64,000 bases of DNA from assembly GCA_018894105.1 (NCBI GenBank), contig CM032127.1, positions 30,868,369-30,932,368 on the forward strand. The letters are read 5' to 3'. This stretch comes from Jacaranda mimosifolia. Taxonomy: Eukaryota; Streptophyta; Magnoliopsida; Lamiales; Bignoniaceae. The translations under genes were made by a program, and so were the position numbers. This document shows positions 44,218 to 56,159 of the stretch, in pieces (the first letter of the stretch is position 1; every line of letters begins with the position of its first letter). The notes beneath the pieces were generated by a model that was not told the DNA's origin, made no database searches, and saw nothing but the letters and a program-made list of their open reading frames with translations.

Positions 44218-46433
44218 TGAAGGTAAGTAAGGCACTAGGATCCAATAATAAAACTTCAAAAGCTTAAATAAACTAGTGCTTACAAGCTAACAAGGATCTA
44301 ATCATGCTAGGAATTCAGATTTAGATAGTGTTACCTTGAATTGCTAATTTCCAAGAAGAAAATGGTGAACTCTTCACAAATTTAGAATTTGCCAGAAATC
44401 GGCACAGCAGGAAGAGAGCAACTTTTGCCTTGGTTAAACTTCTCCAAAAATCACCAAAAATTTACTGTAACCTCTCAACACCTTGGAGGAGATGCCGTAA
44501 AAATTTTGGATCAAAAAGCCTTTTGGATCTCCTGAAAAAAATTCTCCAAATTGGTGCTCTATTTTAGTGGATCTCCAAAATTAGCAAACCAAATGTTTTG
44601 CCTCTATTGTGACAATCTACATGCCAATCAAACTTCCAATTTCTCCTCACTTTTAGAAGGAGAAAGAGAGGAGAAAATTAATGGTGAAGGCTGATTTGAG
44701 ATTGGAGAATAAGAATGAAAGCAAAGCTTCAACACATGATGCAATGCTTGGCGAGAGTTTTTGGAGGGAAATGTGATAGATTCTAATCTTCACGTTAATC
44801 TTGCATTGGCTGATCCACACACCCTCTATATCTATATATAGAGGGAGGATGGTGTGATGCCAAGTTGGCATTACACCTTCCTCAAGAAAGGCGGCCATTT
44901 GCATTGCCAAGGTGGCAAATTTGAATTCAAACCTAATTTGAATTTCATGTGCATTTCAATTGCATTTGAAATCTAATTTTAAATTAATTAATATGCTAAT
45001 TCAAATGAACTCTTCATTTGAATTTTCCCTCCAAAATTTTATTCTTCTCATTAATTAAATTAAACACTTTAATTTAATTAAATAACATTTTACTTAACTC
45101 TTAAGTCAAGTAAGCTTAACTCTTAAGCTCAATTTTGTTAACTTAACTATTTAACTTGACCAATTGATGATCATTTGGCACCAAATAATTAACTCCTTAA
45201 TTATTGGTTTAATTTAACTCCTTAAATTAATTGATTAATTTAACACTTTAAATTAATTAAATTAAAATTGACCTTCAAATTGGACTCTTCAAAAATTAGT
45301 CCTATGGAGTGATTCTCTAACTCTTAGAAAATTCCTCCATAATCTAGAAAGCTAATTGGCTTTTGTGTGTGACCCAATAGGTTTTACCATTCATTGGACA
45401 TGGGCTCACAACTCCTTGTGATTTTTGAATATCTTATAATCGTTTTAGTTTAAAATACTTTTAAACTAATCGACTCAATTCAATTAATCTCATTAATTGA
45501 AGAGTACCTAATCTACATGGTCGATGTCCAACTTCAAGCCCATGGAGCCCAACTAATTAGTTGAAATGAATATTTTGGATAACCATTATAACTCTACGCT
45601 TACCATGCAAATACGGTCCTTCCATCTCCTATCTCTCGAAAGAGGCCTAGGGCAAGATATTTGTTGGCCCCCTAATAGCCTCGATACTATGTCTCTATTC
45701 TCAATGTTCAATTCCTTTGTATGAGCTCATCTTTGGAAAACTCCTTTTCCAAATTGTCACACCTTCTTACGCAAAGATTTCTTGGAATCGATCATTATAG
45801 AACACATAGGAGATGTACTCGCACTTCACAAAAGCAAGGATCCAGATTCCATCATAGATCTCACAAACCTCCATGCCTAGTAGCTCATACCCAATCTGAA
45901 CGCAAAAGACCCGCTAAGTGGTCAACGAAGAGTCAAAGCATGAGAACCAAACACAAGATTACCATGGATCCTCAGGTCAGAGGACTAATAATATGCATTA
46001 GCGTAAGTTGGAGAACTTGCTACTACGGCTATCTAGTAGATTCTTTGGTGGGTCTTCAGTGCCTTGTTCTCTAACAAGCACCTACTAACATACACCCATA
46101 TCTCATATGGTTGCTCATGGAACAAAGCAATATCCAACTCTTGTATTTATGCATCATTAGTGCAAGCCTATCCAGATTTTAGATGCCCCGTCTCATAAGA
46201 TCCTATGACTTAAAAGATTTAAGATCACGACCGTGTAAGACTTATTTCATGGTTATCAAACTAAATCTCGTAGTCATGAGTGATCTAAGGGCTTCATTCA
46301 AATGCAAGTGAAGTAATAAAAAGCATAAGATGAAGATGGTCATATATAGAATATCATTCAATCAAGATTATTTTTACAAGGAAATAGCTTTTACACGGCC
46401 AATCCTATTGGCTTGCTGGGCACTAGTCCAACA
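44218..46433 (-). mobile_element. 2,216-bp solo LTR
   Basis: Its boundaries are fixed by comparison with the uninterrupted duplicate at 48480-48775. It has TG...CA ends: plus-strand start tgaaggtaagtaagg, and minus-strand start TGTTGGACTAGTGCCCAGC. The flanks gatag and tatag match at 4 of 5 positions, a slightly decayed 5-bp duplication. A near-palindromic ccctctatatctatatatag block at 44822 is a candidate LTR promoter. No coding domain is present, so it is a solo LTR or a non-autonomous element in reverse orientation. Confidence 0.75.
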
Positions 46434-46438
46434 TATAG

Positions 46439-46590
46439 TTATGTCTTATTTTTTTCCAAGTATTTACTTGGTTATTGATATTTTTTAATTTGTGAAGTTA
46501 CTTATTATTAGGTGTGAAACTGTGAACTTTAACGTTGTCTGAACTGATAATGACTTGGATTTATCGTACTGTCTACATAACATTCTAGCA
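46439..46590 (+). repeat. Right half of the split duplicate
   Basis: Continues the similarity with 48619-48775 after the solo LTR. Confidence 0.8.
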
Positions 46591-46639
46591 TTCCCTTTTT
46601 TATTTGTTAGTTTTCTCCTAGAAATGGTAATAGTGGATT

Positions 46640-47900
46640 TTGCCTTGTTCTGTAAGTAGAAACTTATGAATGACATGATTCGTGAATGGCCTCGCTATGT
46701 GAAAGTTCATTTTCCTATTGCTAAGGCAAGTCCTTTATGCCGCCCTTCTGTACATATTCGTGAATAGTTTGTAATTTCTGTCTCAGATCTTGTTGGAGGT
46801 AGCTAAATGAAACTTCTCCCTCAAATCTGTGTTGTTTCCTCATGCTAGCTGTTTATGTTTGATAATTCAAGAATGTGGCGATCTATTAGCCTTTAGATTG
46901 AGCATATGTGAATGAGAAAGATTTAAAATTAACTACACTTTCTTATAGTTTTTTAGAAGATGGTGGATGAATGCCCAAGAGAGATGTCAATAGATAATCT
47001 TCCCTTATAGCAAGTTAAAGCAAATTATTGGCTCCCCAGATATTTACATAAATTAATTTAGAATCTTTCATGACTAAAATTTCTCCTGTTATATAATTAA
47101 GCTCTTATTAACTTTAGGTATGCATTTTTCTTTCACTATTTTCCCATTTTGTAATTAAATTCTTCGGGGAGTCAGAGTTAGTTGCATGATCTCATGATTT
47201 CCACTTTCTTGTGCAGTGATTTGGAGGTTGTTTTTCTTATTCAATTTTAGTAGTAGTCATACGATTAGAAGTCTCATGAAAGAAAAGCCATATTAGAAAT
47301 TTTGATTGAAATGATCTCTTTCTCTCCATCATCTTATTTTAAAGTTTACTTCTGTGGTTCCCCCACCCTTTGTTATGGAATGAGGATGTAGCTAAATTGC
47401 ATTTTTCATAAAAAGATATCCTTGCTCTTCAAATTGAATTATTATTTTTCGCGACATGTTTCGTTTTAGGCCATTGCAACCTCTGTAGAAGTATTACTTA
47501 AGAAAGTTTCCTTCCCGATGCCTACTAGATCTAATTGAAGCCCTTTTCACAGATACAATGGTTTCTGAAAATGGTGTGTCTTATAAATCCAAGGATATAA
47601 GGCCTCTTCAATGGTAATCTCTATTTGCATATTTGGAAAGTCACATACATTCAACATCAGCTCTCTTGCATACAATTTTTTTACCTTCACTTGTTTATGT
47701 TATTCTAGCTTTAACATTTGAGGATCTCGACATTATGTCTCAAAAACTAAAGGGATATCTAGTTAAGTATCTTATAAAATTTCGTAAAGATGGGGCATGG
47801 TACGGTTCAACAATTAGTGAGAAAGTGTCTCCACTGTCTTGGTATTGATGCTCATCAGTTCCTTGCTTTTGAGCACCCACGGGATCCTTATTGGAAGCTT
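46640..47900 (+). pseudogene. Unrecognised exon-like pieces
   Basis: Short protein-like readings with plausible splice sites: KLMNDMIREWPRYVKVHFPI near 46662-46722, DLIEALFTDTMVSENGVSYK then SKDIRPLQW near 47527-47614, the open frame 47633-47848 (FEDLDIMSQKLKGYLVKYLI) and HQFLAFEHPRDPYW near 47854-47894. They may belong to one decayed multi-exon gene together with 43552-43760. I do not recognise the product. Confidence 0.35.
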
Positions 47901-48479
47901 TGAAGTAGGTAAGCTTTGCCTACATTCCTGCAACACCCTATTAAAACCCAAGTACTAGTTATGTCATTGGCCACAATGGAGAAAGAGAATAGTTATAACA
48001 ATTTTAATTCTACTGTTTGTTATCATGGTTAATAAACCAATTAGTACAACCTTCAAACCAAGGTTGAGCATTAAAATTTTTCATTGAGATACACTTTAAA
48101 GAATAAAGAACTAACATCTAATATACATGTGTTAATTATATATTTGTAATAAATCTAATAATATCATTGTCATACTTATATGCGTGAATTTTGAGATTTG
48201 AACATTAATGAATCTAAGTAAGCAGGTGTTCGTGTAAATAAAAAATTAAAAGAATAATCATTCAAAAAATATAGTTAGTGGCATATTAAAAGTTATTATA
48301 ACTTAATGTGTGTTATCAATGAATTGTAACTTATTTTTAGTCACTAATATTATAATCTTTTTTACAAAAAATTAAAATGATATTATGCATATATATATGC
48401 CATACGAAAATTTTGATATGTTTGATGTGGTCTAATTTGAATTGTTGACTAAGATTTTTTTGCTTGGAAGTTGACGATT

Positions 48480-48780
48480 AGTAATCTAAGAAACCTTTTT
48501 TCCTAGAAGTAAATATTTGATTTTTCAATTGTGTTAGTTGATTTTGGAGTATGTGGACTAATGAGAATACTGGCGATGTGTGGAATTCCAATTTTGGTTT
48601 CTTTCTTATGTTGATAGTTATTTTAATCTTTTCCAAGTAAATACCTAGTTATTGATATTTGATTTGTGAAGTTACTTATTATTAGGTGCAAAACTATGAA
48701 CTTTAGGATTGTCTGAACTCAATAATGACTTGGGTTTATCGTACTATCTACATAACATTCTTATACTCTATCAATTATTC
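48480..48780 (+). repeat. Uninterrupted copy of the 44.1/46.5-kb segment
   Basis: Serves as the empty site for the solo LTR at 44218-46433. Similarity ends at 'cataacattct' on the right and fades left of about 48478. Confidence 0.8.
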
Positions 48781-49189
48781 ATCTTCTATACAAATTCTTT
48801 CAATCTGTCGACCTTTATTCTTTTAGAATGACGATGTAAGACTTTGCGCTTATTACTATATTTTGGTTACAAAATATAAAAACTTGCTAAATAAAATAAG
48901 TAAAAGAAAGAAAAAAAATTAAGCCATATTCTTTTAGAACTAAATACAGGGATAGTGCCTTTTCTTATTTTTGTTTGTTTACTGACGTTAGTAAGCTTGT
49001 TGACGTGACAGATCAACAAAGTGGTTTTATTGTAGTCAATATGACATTTGTAGGTATAAGAGCTCTATAATTTCACCATTTGCACAATTTAGTGATATTT
49101 TACATAGTAGACACTTGTTTTGATACAGTAATGATTCACAGCGTCGGTGGTTGTGAGAACTTTTTCAATGCCCAAAGTGAGGAACACGC

Positions 49190-50540
49190 TGCACTCAGAT
49201 ATAGAGACCTTGCAGGATTTATATGTGGTAAGAGGAAATAAAAAATAATGTAAAAAAATGTTGGACTCCTATTTTCTTTTATGCTTAAAGATTTCTGAAA
49301 TTATGTTTTTCTAAACGAGGCTTTATTGATATAGGTGAAAAAGCTTATTCTCTTATATAGGGCTGCAGTATGTAAATCTCTTCATGGTCTATGTTGGATA
49401 TAGCATTTTAGCTGGAAATACTGTCAAGGTAATGTTTACTTCTGGTTGTTTCAGAACTTTGCAGCTGTACTATGGTGGGAACTCGTTTACCATTTCTATT
49501 TTATTTCTTGTTTGCATATGATTCAATTTCCAAAGTGTGATGAATTCTAAATTACATTTGAAGCCTCAGATATTGTCTATGTTTGCTACTAAGATATTAC
49601 CTAAGCCGACAAAAATTTGGAAAGATTAGTGGATTCCTTAAATTCTATTGACATTGTATAGAGGTTGTCTATGTTTTTTTTAGAGATGACCATGAGATGA
49701 AACTTCCGTACTTTATTATTATGGAGGATGCATATGCAAGAGAGGAGGCACCATGGAGAATCCCATCACAACATATAACTGTTTTCAAGAATGTTAGTGG
49801 TTTACAAGGATTATTCCTTCGTGGGTCAAGGATAACTTGATGCATGATGTTTAGGCAGCGGCTTCACATACGCCCACAAGTTTTTTTGGTTTATTTAATA
49901 TGAAATAATTTTTGAAGCATTAAAGTTTACAATTACTTTAAGATCTCTGTTTATCTATTTAGTTTTTAGTCAATCTACGGAAACTTACGGAGCACTCTTT
50001 TATCCTTCTCCTTTAGTTGTGTGATGGGCCCATAGCTGCCTTCTATGTTCTTCACAGTGGGAACTGTAATCACAAGTGTATATATATAACTTCAGAGGTT
50101 AGCTAATTATATAGTTTTGTTTTGAACTTTTTTTTCTTATATTAACAAGAAAAAAAAAAAGCTTATTTTTCTTCTATTTAGGTAGCTTTTGTTCAAATGA
50201 AATCAGAAGTTAGATTAGTACTCTATTGAGTACCTTGAATATAATATATGCCTCTTATTCTCTGGAGCTGTCCATATGAATTTAACCCCATAATTTGTAC
50301 TCATTCTTCATTTGTCTTCTTGACAGGCAACAGTGTGGCCACCAGTTGTTGAGAACATGGTGAAAGTTATGAGTTCTCAGTAGGAGTTCTTCCAATGTAT
50401 GCAACTACGTTCATTGAATACTTGGCTTATGGCTCCAACACATCGACCTACTTGTGGAATAATGCCAATAGTCCAATGTGGCTGAAGATTAACTGCTAAC
50501 ATTTCAGCCTTCTTGCAAAATATCATTGCTTTGCATGTAA
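49190..50540 (+). pseudogene. Proline/compatible-solute transporter (ProT) pseudogene
   Basis: Exon pieces with splice sites read: ALRYRDLAGFIYG (to 49227), GLQYVNLFMVYVGYSILAG (49335-49438, after a stop replacing the Trp before GLQ), VYVFFRDDHEMKLPYFI (near 49667-49720), and [11 protein letters not shown], then [20 protein letters not shown], then [13 protein letters not shown] (50327-50520, with a stop and a shift). These are successive membrane segments and loops of the plant ProT branch of the amino-acid/auxin permease family. ProT imports proline, glycine betaine and GABA at the plasma membrane. The N-terminal and C-terminal exons were not found. It is not functional. Confidence 0.75.
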
Positions 50541-51361
50541 AGGTTATCCATTTTCTTTATTTTTCTTTTGTTGTTCACATTATTGTCATAAATTTGCTAA
50601 TATGCACCATATCCTTGTTTATCTATTAAAAGGATTGCCAGACAAGTGAATGAGCACATTTATTTGAATCGGACAGGTACAGCACTGCGCTTTGCACGGT
50701 TAGCTCTTTTCTAGCATGCGTATAAGTGTGGCGGGGCCTCTTTTGCACTACAAAGCAGGTCTTCCCTTTTCTTCCTACCCATCTTTTTCTATCTTTATGT
50801 ATTTTCACTTATCAAATTATATGTTCTCATTTCTTCCAGCGAATTTTTCTTTTATATTGTTCTAAAATTGATTAAAAATCAAACCAAGGGCCAAGCTATA
50901 AACGAACTTCTTTGCTTCAAATTTTGAATATTTTAGTAAATACAAATGTGAAATTTTGAAAAGCATAGGAACATTAGGATATTGCCCCTCTAGCATTATT
51001 AAGTATGATTTTCATGCCATTCAATGGCATCAGGTAAATACCTTTTTGATTTCTAGTTTCACTGTAACTCCTTTAACTTCAATTTCTTTCCTAACATAAT
51101 GAAGAGGACATTTCTTGAGAATATTTGCCATTTAGGTTTTTGGTCATTTCAATTGCAAACTTTAGGTAAAAATATGGATGTTGGATTTCAATAATTTCTT
51201 TGTTAAATATTCAATTCCTTATCCTTGTTGCTTTACACTTGTCTTAGTTTTTAATTTTTGGTTGTTTAGTGCCATGTAATTTAGTCAAAAATATTGCAAC
51301 TACACTGTATAAGTTTTACGTTGAGCATTCAATTTTGTTAATTTTTTAATTCTTTTTGCAG

Positions 51362-51425
51362 CGTGTTCTATATGCAGACATTAACATTCATCATCGAGAT
51401 AGTGTTAAGGAAGCTTTTCACAATA
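51362..51425 (+). pseudogene. Single histone-deacetylase-like exon, decayed
   Basis: After a ttttttgcag acceptor the frame reads RVLYADINIHHRDSVKEAFH. Class I (RPD3/HDA1) deacetylases have RVLYIDIDIHHGDGVEEAF here, including metal-binding Asp and His residues. Two conserved Gly and one Asp are changed. Neighbouring exons were not found, so this is an isolated fragment. Confidence 0.55.
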
Positions 51426-51429
51426 TAAA

Positions 51430-52458
51430 CATACATAATCCAAGGTGTGGAAGCATTCATAGGTAATAGCATAGCCACAACTTGTATTGATGTATGAGGA
51501 GTTCTGAACCTAACTAAAATTTTGCAGGCTTATTTGCATGAGTTACTTATTTGATTTCTAGTAGTAATAGGTTTATATTGTTGTGGATGGTTAAGCACCA
51601 TATCCTATTCTTTAGGCTTGAGTTATAGTTTTTGGAGGGGCAGAAAAGCTTATTTCTACCTCTTAATTGATATAAAAACACAATCTCATATTTTTTCATA
51701 TTCTCTTATTAGATTAAGCCATCTATGTGATGGGTGTTCAAAGTAAGAGGTTATCCCTAAAGCCAAATAGATGGCACGGATTGAATTCAAGCTTGATTAA
51801 TATTTTGCCTAATTCTTGGAATTCTATACATTTTTCTATGGAGCACAACAAAAAGTTGTTCAAGCAGACCATTTCCATTCATTCTCTGTGATAATATTTG
51901 GTTTCTTTGGATTTGTTGATCTTTAAGACGGTTGAAACTTGGTAACAATGAGTGATAAATTCATGCATTTTTCTTGATCAAGTGTGAACATCCACATTTT
52001 TGCGCGCTAAGTCTCTTACTTGGGAGAGTGTGTATACATAGATCATTATGTGTTCCTTAAGATTAGTACGAGCTAGTGCCAACTAGAATTTGTTTGAATC
52101 AACCTCGAGGCGAAATTCTAAGGAATAGTATGGTAAGAAAATGACTTAGGCCATCTTTGAACCAATTAAGCCTTTGAAGCCTACCCATGTTATTTATCCC
52201 TAGTACCCTAATAGGGCTTAATGTTTATCTCATTGTTTGTTTACCTTCTAAAAAGCCTAGCCATTTATTGTGAATTCACATTTGTACCATTACATGGCAC
52301 TTGGTGTTCATGAGCAATTGGGATAATAATGCTACAAGGAGGTGCAAAAAGAGGTCTCTTGTGCATGAAAATCTGAAAAACTAAAAAAAAAAAAAAAAAG
52401 GAAGCAAAGAAAAGTAAAGAAAAAGATGTGAGAGGAGAAAAATGCCAATGAAACTTGC
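51430..52458. other. Non-coding, nothing recognised
   Basis: AT-rich; a poly-A-rich purine run at 52375-52440. No gene seen. Confidence 0.5.
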
Positions 52459-52877
52459 GGCCCGTTTGGTTTTATTTCCAAATGCCATTTCCATTTTCAG
52501 CCATTTCTAAAAGTTGGAAAGTTAGTTATGAAATAGAAATTGAAATTGAAATGTATTTGGATAAAATGTTGGAAAGTAATGATTATAATAGGTTGTAGGA
52601 TTGAAAAGTAAGTTAATTTATATTTTTTTATTTAAAAAGATTTATTTTTTAAAATATATGTATATTTTATTAATTTAAAAATGATAGTGAGTAACTTTAT
52701 GTCAAATCAAATTTGAATTTGATTGATGTGTAATAGGATAATAGGGTAGGTTTAGAAATGGATTTTGGGAAGAAAATATGTATTTTTTTTGTTGAAAGTT
52801 GTGAGAAAGTGTTTGTTTTCAATTTTCATTCCCACAAGAAAATGAAAATGGGGCTTGAAAATGAAACCAAACGGACC
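52459..52877. mobile_element. MITE with GGCCCGTTTGG termini, 419 bp
   Basis: Left end GGCCCGTTTGGTTTTATTTC, right end reversed GGTCCGTTTGGTTTCATTTT; the inverted match extends through 'gccatttccattttc' versus 'aagccccattttc'. No target duplication could be fixed. The forward frame 52758-53036 runs across the right end and is not a gene. Confidence 0.7.
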
Positions 52878-53479
52878 GTTAGGCAAAAAAATCATAAAAA
52901 GATGCTCTACACTCAAAATAGACCAATCAAAAGTACTTGCCTAAGCATGGAGATGAAACCAAAAAAAGAAAAAAAAAAAAACAAAAGATATCTCTTTGAG
53001 GAAAGATTGGATGAAAATATTGGTAGAAAGTATTGATGCTACACCATGGTGATGCTTAAGTCCATGTGATTGTGCTATGGTTATGTGTGAGCCACTTTTA
53101 TCCATATTACCTATCCTTATAACCTAAGCCTTATGTTGCAAGCTCAAAGTCCTAGCGATTCTTTGATCATCATGACCTAATCAGTGGAGAGGGTGATGAA
53201 AAACAAACCTATGGGGGGCATGAACTAGTGCTTAGTCCAAGGAAGTGCATTTGAGTCTAGTTACTTCTACTACGTGTTGAGACTTTGCATACATACACAA
53301 TGGATATCACATTTGTGATAGATTTTTGTGCATGAGTCGAAGCAGAGTTGTATGCCTTGCGAATACTTGATCATTGCTTAATAAGTGTAAAGGGCTTCTA
53401 AAAAAGTTATGGACAAGTAGTGCTCAACTTGAAATTTACCATGCCATTTGTGTATTTAAGTGACAATGTGAAGATATTT

Positions 53480-56150
53480 TTAGCTCTGTCCTTTGCAACT
53501 TTATATATATCCACTGCCAACTGGGTTCTTGTTTGGCATTTTTGCATTATATCTTTGGAGCATCGGTCAACGGAAAGGTATATATCTCCCTACCATGATA
53601 GATATACTTAATAACTTTGCTGCTCCGATTTTTCTTCTTCAATTTCTTTGTTTTGTTCTTAACTCTATTATTTATTAATTCAAAAAATAGGTAGAGAAGC
53701 AGTGTGCTCGCTTCTTTGGTGTAACTATCAGTGAAGAATAAGTAGAGTCAGGAATTGTAGTTAGAGTTACTTCAGTTGCACAAAGCAAATTTAAGGTGTC
53801 CATTTTTATTACCTTTCATTAAAAATCTTGTGTGCTATCTGCGGATGAGAAAATATTTCTTACTTTTACTAAATAAACCGTTCCTGTTCTTAACTGGAGT
53901 TAGCTACATGGATCTTCTTCTTTTACTCCCCTCACCAAGGGTTTTTAAAGCTAAACTGCAAAAATCTCAAAACCATTTTATTCAAATAATTTCTTTCCTT
54001 ATCTGGAAAAAGGAAAGACAAAGGAATGGATTAACTAGGTCTTTTATGTTTTCTATTTGGTGTGCATGCGCATGTTGACATGTCTGCCACACTAATGGTT
54101 TTGTTAGATGTGGTTTTCAGCATTGGAAGGCCTTCAACCATGTGAGGTCTCAGAACCAAAAACTGGCACTCACATATTTGTTGTTTACAGTCAGAACAGT
54201 TTATGATATGCTTTTTATTTTGCTTTCATGGCATGTAGATTTAAATACTAATGATTGAGGAAAGCAGCTATGAATTCCTTACAGACTGATGTTTGGTATG
54301 ATTCATTTAGGAGACAACTTCTTCAAGCCTGCTAACTATGTGATTGAGGCTCTTTTGCAAAGTTAAGGATATTGAAGCTCAGATTTTGAGGAAGAGAAAA
54401 GAGCTATGCCAATTTGACAGAATATTTTAGAAAGGTATTCTTCTTTATGCAGCTTTGTTTATTCTGCATATAATTGTTAGAGTTGGATATATGTCCCTTG
54501 ATAAACAATCTCTTGTCTTCTATTTTCAGGCACTAGCACGATTCCAAGAAGTCAATAACAGATATAGTCAGGAAAAGTGGTTAGTAAGTTTGCATCCTGA
54601 GAATCCTTCATAATTTGTTGTTTTTTGTTATCGCATTATCCTTGAGTTGATGCTAAGTTTTCAAGTCCAGAGAATATCTTCTCTCATATTTATAAATCTT
54701 GATGATGAAATGTGGATTCATTTTTGTGAGATAACTTTCTATATATTTTATGCATTATATACATAATAACCTTCTCTTTTCTTTTGTTGATTTATTTAGC
54801 CTCTAACCTTAGTTTCATTTTATATTGAACTAGTTTTGAAGCCACTTCTTTTGCACTTGATTACTAGACCCACTCATATTAACCTTCATTACAAAAGACC
54901 GTTACTTGTGGGAAAAAAGATTTATAGTTAATTACATGGAGTTCTAAAGCTCATTATGACTAATCTAGCTGTGACCTTTTGCTATTAACAATAAGCTGGC
55001 AACTGACAAGCAGTGGCTTCACATGGACATGACCTATATGTTTGGGGTTTTATTCCTAGTTGATCCAGATTCCATCACTAAGATCAAAACTTATGTAAAA
55101 TAATAAATTTGTATCCAAAGAAGAGCCTCCTGCCCTCCCAGCAGATAACTTGTGCTTTAGGTGTTCTTCATGCCTAAGAGGTGACAAATTGCAATTGTAC
55201 ATTCCTTTGGTTGCGCTCTTGCATTGTTACAGCACCTCTTTATCTGTGGGGGATGGGGGGATGAGCGGTTCCTTGAATTTAGTTCTTTCAGGCATGACTT
55301 TCAAAGCAAAAAAGGAAATAACTAGGCTTTGAACATGTGCATCCCCTTTTTATTGACAGAGGGCTGTGTGCAGGATCAATGCATGGCTCCCTCTTTGGTA
55401 AGTACCTTTTCTAACCATTCTGTTAGCCTTAAGAAATAAAGAGTGATAAAATTGTTGTGGACAAGTGTCGATTTCAGTTCCTAGTTCATTTGGAGAATTA
55501 ATTGGCTCATTTTTTTGCTGGTGTACCAGTCAATTTCTGCATTTAGATGATCAGCTATTATTTTTCCAAGAGAACATAATAGCCTTCCTTCTATTGTTGT
55601 TGTTTTTTTTTTTTTTTCTTTTTTAAGGCGGGGGTGAGGGGTGGCGGGTTGCTTTATGGAGCACCATCTCTTGAATCCAGCTGGGTACAAGGAACTAAAG
55701 AGTTACTAACATGAGTTTCTATGCTAAATGTTTAGAACATCATAGCCATAAATCTTATCTATTAATTGATTTGCACACTTTAATAGGATGCCGATAGAGG
55801 TACTTTGGAAACCTGGACTACTGTCTCTTTGGTGCTTGCTTAAATATATTGAACAAAGGAATTCCCTTCTTTGAAGAATTCTTAAACTAAGAATTCGTCC
55901 TATGTTTGAACAGGTCGATGAGCTGCTAAAACAGCAAGATAGCATCCACTTTTCTCTTACTGTTGCGAGATCTATTGCTTTTGCAAGTAGGAGTGGACAT
56001 TTTAGCAATGGAAGTAGCAGTAGCAAATTTCCTGGTGAAGATTATAAATCTGAGGTCCCAAGGGAATAAGGCAGTTTAGATGCAAAGGTAAGCCTTCAAA
56101 GAAGAAATGGTTCAATCTCAACCTCAAAGGATATGATAAAAGGTTTTGGG
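53480..56150 (+). pseudogene. DnaJ16/ARG1-like chaperone pseudogene, C-terminal two thirds
   Basis: Exon pieces in family order: YIYPLPTG near 53503, VEKQCARFFGVTISEE (stop) VESGIVVRVTSVAQSKFK (53691-53795), LEGLQPCEVSEPKTGTHIF (54121-54190), GDNFFKPANYVIEAL (54311-54356, then a shift), KVKDIEAQILRKRKELCQFD (to 54436), ALARFQEVNNRYSQEKW (54530-54583), VDELLKQQDSIHFSLTVARS, then IAFASRSGHFSNGSSSSKF (55914-56087) and KKKWFNLNLKGYDK (56106-56147). Plant DnaJ proteins of this group are J-domain co-chaperones with a coiled-coil C-terminal half, linked to gravitropic signalling. The J-domain (HPD) exons are missing and several stops and shifts are present. Introns are kept, so this is a duplicated, not a processed, pseudogene. 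Confidence 0.85.
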
Positions 56151-56159
56151 GGAGGGAGT

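Noticed and set aside
45721..46074. 117-codon ORF inside the 2.2-kb solo LTR
   Set aside because: Antisense to the LTR, composition not protein-like, no family resemblance.
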